Position numbers and translations under genes: made by a program
Shown: one piece after another, positions 5,985-7,036 of the stretch
Numbering within the stretch: position 1 is the first letter of the stretch
How the letters are laid out: every line of letters begins with the position of its first letter
Assembly: GCA_017963875.1 (NCBI GenBank)
Contig: JAGCTA010000466.1
Span: 1-7,036 of the forward strand
From: Victivallales bacterium
Lineage (GTDB): Bacteria; Verrucomicrobiota; Lentisphaeria; Oligosphaerales; Oligosphaeraceae
DNA length: 7,036 bases
Reading direction: 5' to 3'
The notes under the pieces: generated by a model
The model's database searches: none
What the model saw: the letters and a program-made list of their open reading frames with translations, nothing else
Told to the model about the DNA's origin: nothing

Positions 5985-6929
5985 TCAGATGCAAATCAAT
6001 TGCGGATCTGAGACAAGATAATCGACGGAAATGTCCTCCACGGCTTTCTCGCCGCTGTAGAGACGTGTCATCAGTTCGGCGGTTTTCTGCCCAAAGGCAA
6101 TGTAGTCATGGGTGATGCCGAAGAAATTGCGCTCCATGTACTGGCAGAGTTTCTCATAATACCATCCAACAATGGTCATCTCCTCGGGGACCTTGATTCT
6201 CATCAGCCTGATTGCATAAAGCACTGGTAGCATATAATCCTCCGCAAGCACAAGAAGAGCGGTGACATTCCTTTCCAGGCAATTGCTCAGCAACTCCATG
6301 ATGCTTTGGAGTTCCATTGGTATTCCATAAAGCATTGACTTGTCGAGGCCATGCTTGTCAGCCAGTTCGTCATATATCCTGTTTCGGCGAACGGCACTCC
6401 AGTTTTCCTTGTCAAGCGAGTATGTCCCCCCGATGCGCGCTATTCGGCGGTGTCCTTTGCTTACAAGATAATTGACAAGCAAATTCAGCCCCTGACGGTC
6501 ATTGCCAGACACGCGATGGCAGTTATTCAAGGAGTTCGACATTGAATTGACGCTTATCAAGGGAGTATTTCCCCTCTTGCTCCAGTCCTTGCATAGTTCA
6601 TCGCCTGACAACAACGAGACAACGCCGCAGTAATTCAGGTCATCCAACTTGGATATATCCAAATACGGCAGGACGATGGAAGAAAAACCGCATTCCAGAA
6701 GTCCTGTTGAAATCCCGCCGATCATCTGTGCATAATATGGTGAATACCATAGTGATGGAGGGATGATGACGACATTTTTGCTCTTCTCCCTGTAGCCCAT
6801 TGTCTCGGCCGTGGCACGAATGGCGTTTCGCGTATCCGCGCTGATGATGCGCGAACCCGACAATGCACGGGAAACAGTTGACAGCGAATAGCCTGTCTCC
6901 TTCGCAATCTCTTTCAATGACTTCTTCAT
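5985..6929 (-). CDS. LacI/GalR-family transcriptional regulator, short, with atypical hinge
   Basis: DNA-binding repressor-type protein with a sugar-binding-like effector domain. Residues 4-46 are a clear LacI helix-turn-helix (SLKEIAKETGYSLSTVSRALSG...TMGY). The effector domain starts at about 52 and shows typical blocks: Asp144-x2-Gly147 in GNDRQG, GHRRIARIGG at 158-167, and Arg181 at the usual ligand-contact Arg. Two features are odd. Only about five residues separate Tyr46 from the first strand (NVVII), where the family normally has about 15 including the PN..A..L hinge helix. The usual GFDD ligand motif reads GWYYEK (255-260), so its Asp is lost. At 314 residues it is shorter than the 330-350 norm. 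ATG at 6927-6929 is the only in-frame ATG near the helix-turn-helix; the preceding AGAAG is a weak ribosome-binding site. It is convergent with the DUF1508 gene. The ligand and targets are unknown. Confidence 0.92.
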   Translation of the reverse strand: MKKSLKEIAKETGYSLSTVSRALSGSRIISADTRNAIRATAETMGYREKSKNVVIIPPSLWYSPYYAQMIGGISTGLLECGFSSIVLPYLDISKLDDLNYCGVVSLLSGDELCKDWSKRGNTPLISVNSMSNSLNNCHRVSGNDRQGLNLLVNYLVSKGHRRIARIGGTYSLDKENWSAVRRNRIYDELADKHGLDKSMLYGIPMELQSIMELLSNCLERNVTALLVLAEDYMLPVLYAIRLMRIKVPEEMTIVGWYYEKLCQYMERNFFGITHDYIAFGQKTAELMTRLYSGEKAVEDISVDYLVSDPQLICI

Positions 6930-6973
6930 TTTCTTCTGATTTGGTTCATTTCATGCATGCCATTTCGTGTATT

Positions 6974-6998
6974 TGCACAAAATATATCACTTTTTGCA
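6974..6998. promoter_or_regulatory. Candidate operator overlapping the LacI-family gene promoter
   Basis: Inverted repeat with arms TGCACAAA (6974-6981) and TTTTTGCA (6991-6998), seven of eight positions complementary, spaced by 9 bases. It covers the -10 box and most of the spacer of the minus-strand promoter and ends near the predicted transcription start. A regulator bound here would block transcription, and LacI-family autoregulation is common. The wide spacing is not the compact LacI-type palindrome, so the call is tentative. Confidence 0.45.
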
Positions 6999-7009
6999 TA
7001 AAATTCCAA
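6981..7009 (-). promoter_or_regulatory. Candidate promoter of the LacI-family gene
   Basis: Read on the minus strand, TTGGAA (complement of 7004-7009) and TATATT (complement of 6981-6986) are separated by exactly 17 bases. Transcription would start near 6974 and give a leader of about 45 bases containing the palindrome CATGCATG (6952-6959). The background is AT-rich, which raises the chance of accidental matches. The last 27 bases of the window show nothing else I can name. Confidence 0.5.
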
Positions 7010-7036
7010 AAATACTGAGTAAAAATAAAAATATTA

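Noticed and set aside
6973..7002. Divergent plus-strand promoter leading out of the right edge
   Set aside because: TTGCAC and CATAAA with an 18-base spacer are poor matches in AT-rich DNA, and no downstream gene is visible to support it.

Overview
The window reads as a chromosomal stretch from an anaerobic Gram-negative-like bacterium of moderate GC. It carries a sensor kinase with an exported sensing domain, a membrane diacylglycerol kinase, a cobalamin-type radical SAM protein and an atypical LacI-family regulator. Several genes have weak or no Shine-Dalgarno sequence, and two likely -10 boxes read TATAGT. That combination is compatible with the PVC group (Lentisphaeria/Kiritimatiellae-like), but this is a low-confidence guess because there is no rRNA or marker gene. 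I see no tRNA, rRNA, CRISPR array, insertion sequence or phage gene.

Layout. Bases 1-2020 (+) hold a hybrid histidine kinase whose 5' end, the start of its signal peptide, lies outside the window. After a 113-base gap with a small CGACG repeat cluster comes a B12-binding radical SAM protein of the DUF4080 type (2134-3756, +). A promoter candidate at 3815-3845 then precedes hisC (3888-4943) and dgkA (4956-5393), which sit 12 bases apart and probably form an operon ending at a hairpin/T-tract at 5429-5460. A strong consensus-like promoter (5493-5521) drives a monocistronic two-repeat DUF1508 (YegP-like) gene (5580-5909). Its transcript seems to begin with a hairpin, and the gene ends at a very clear intrinsic terminator (5940-5978). 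Convergent to it, on the minus strand, is a LacI-family regulator (5985-6929). A promoter with an overlapping inverted repeat lies at its 5' end (6974-7009), which suggests autoregulation.

How the genes fit together. Only hisC-dgkA looks like a true operon, and its two products have no obvious metabolic link (histidine or aromatic aminotransferase; lipid recycling). The kinase ends in a receiver domain with no output domain, so its downstream partner must lie elsewhere. The LacI-type gene may control itself and a gene beyond the right edge.

I did not find a convincing new multi-gene system. The points most worth a second look are the LacI-family protein that seems to lack the hinge helix and its overlapping operator, the capped 5' hairpin ahead of the DUF1508 gene, and the unusually cysteine-rich sensor domain of the kinase.
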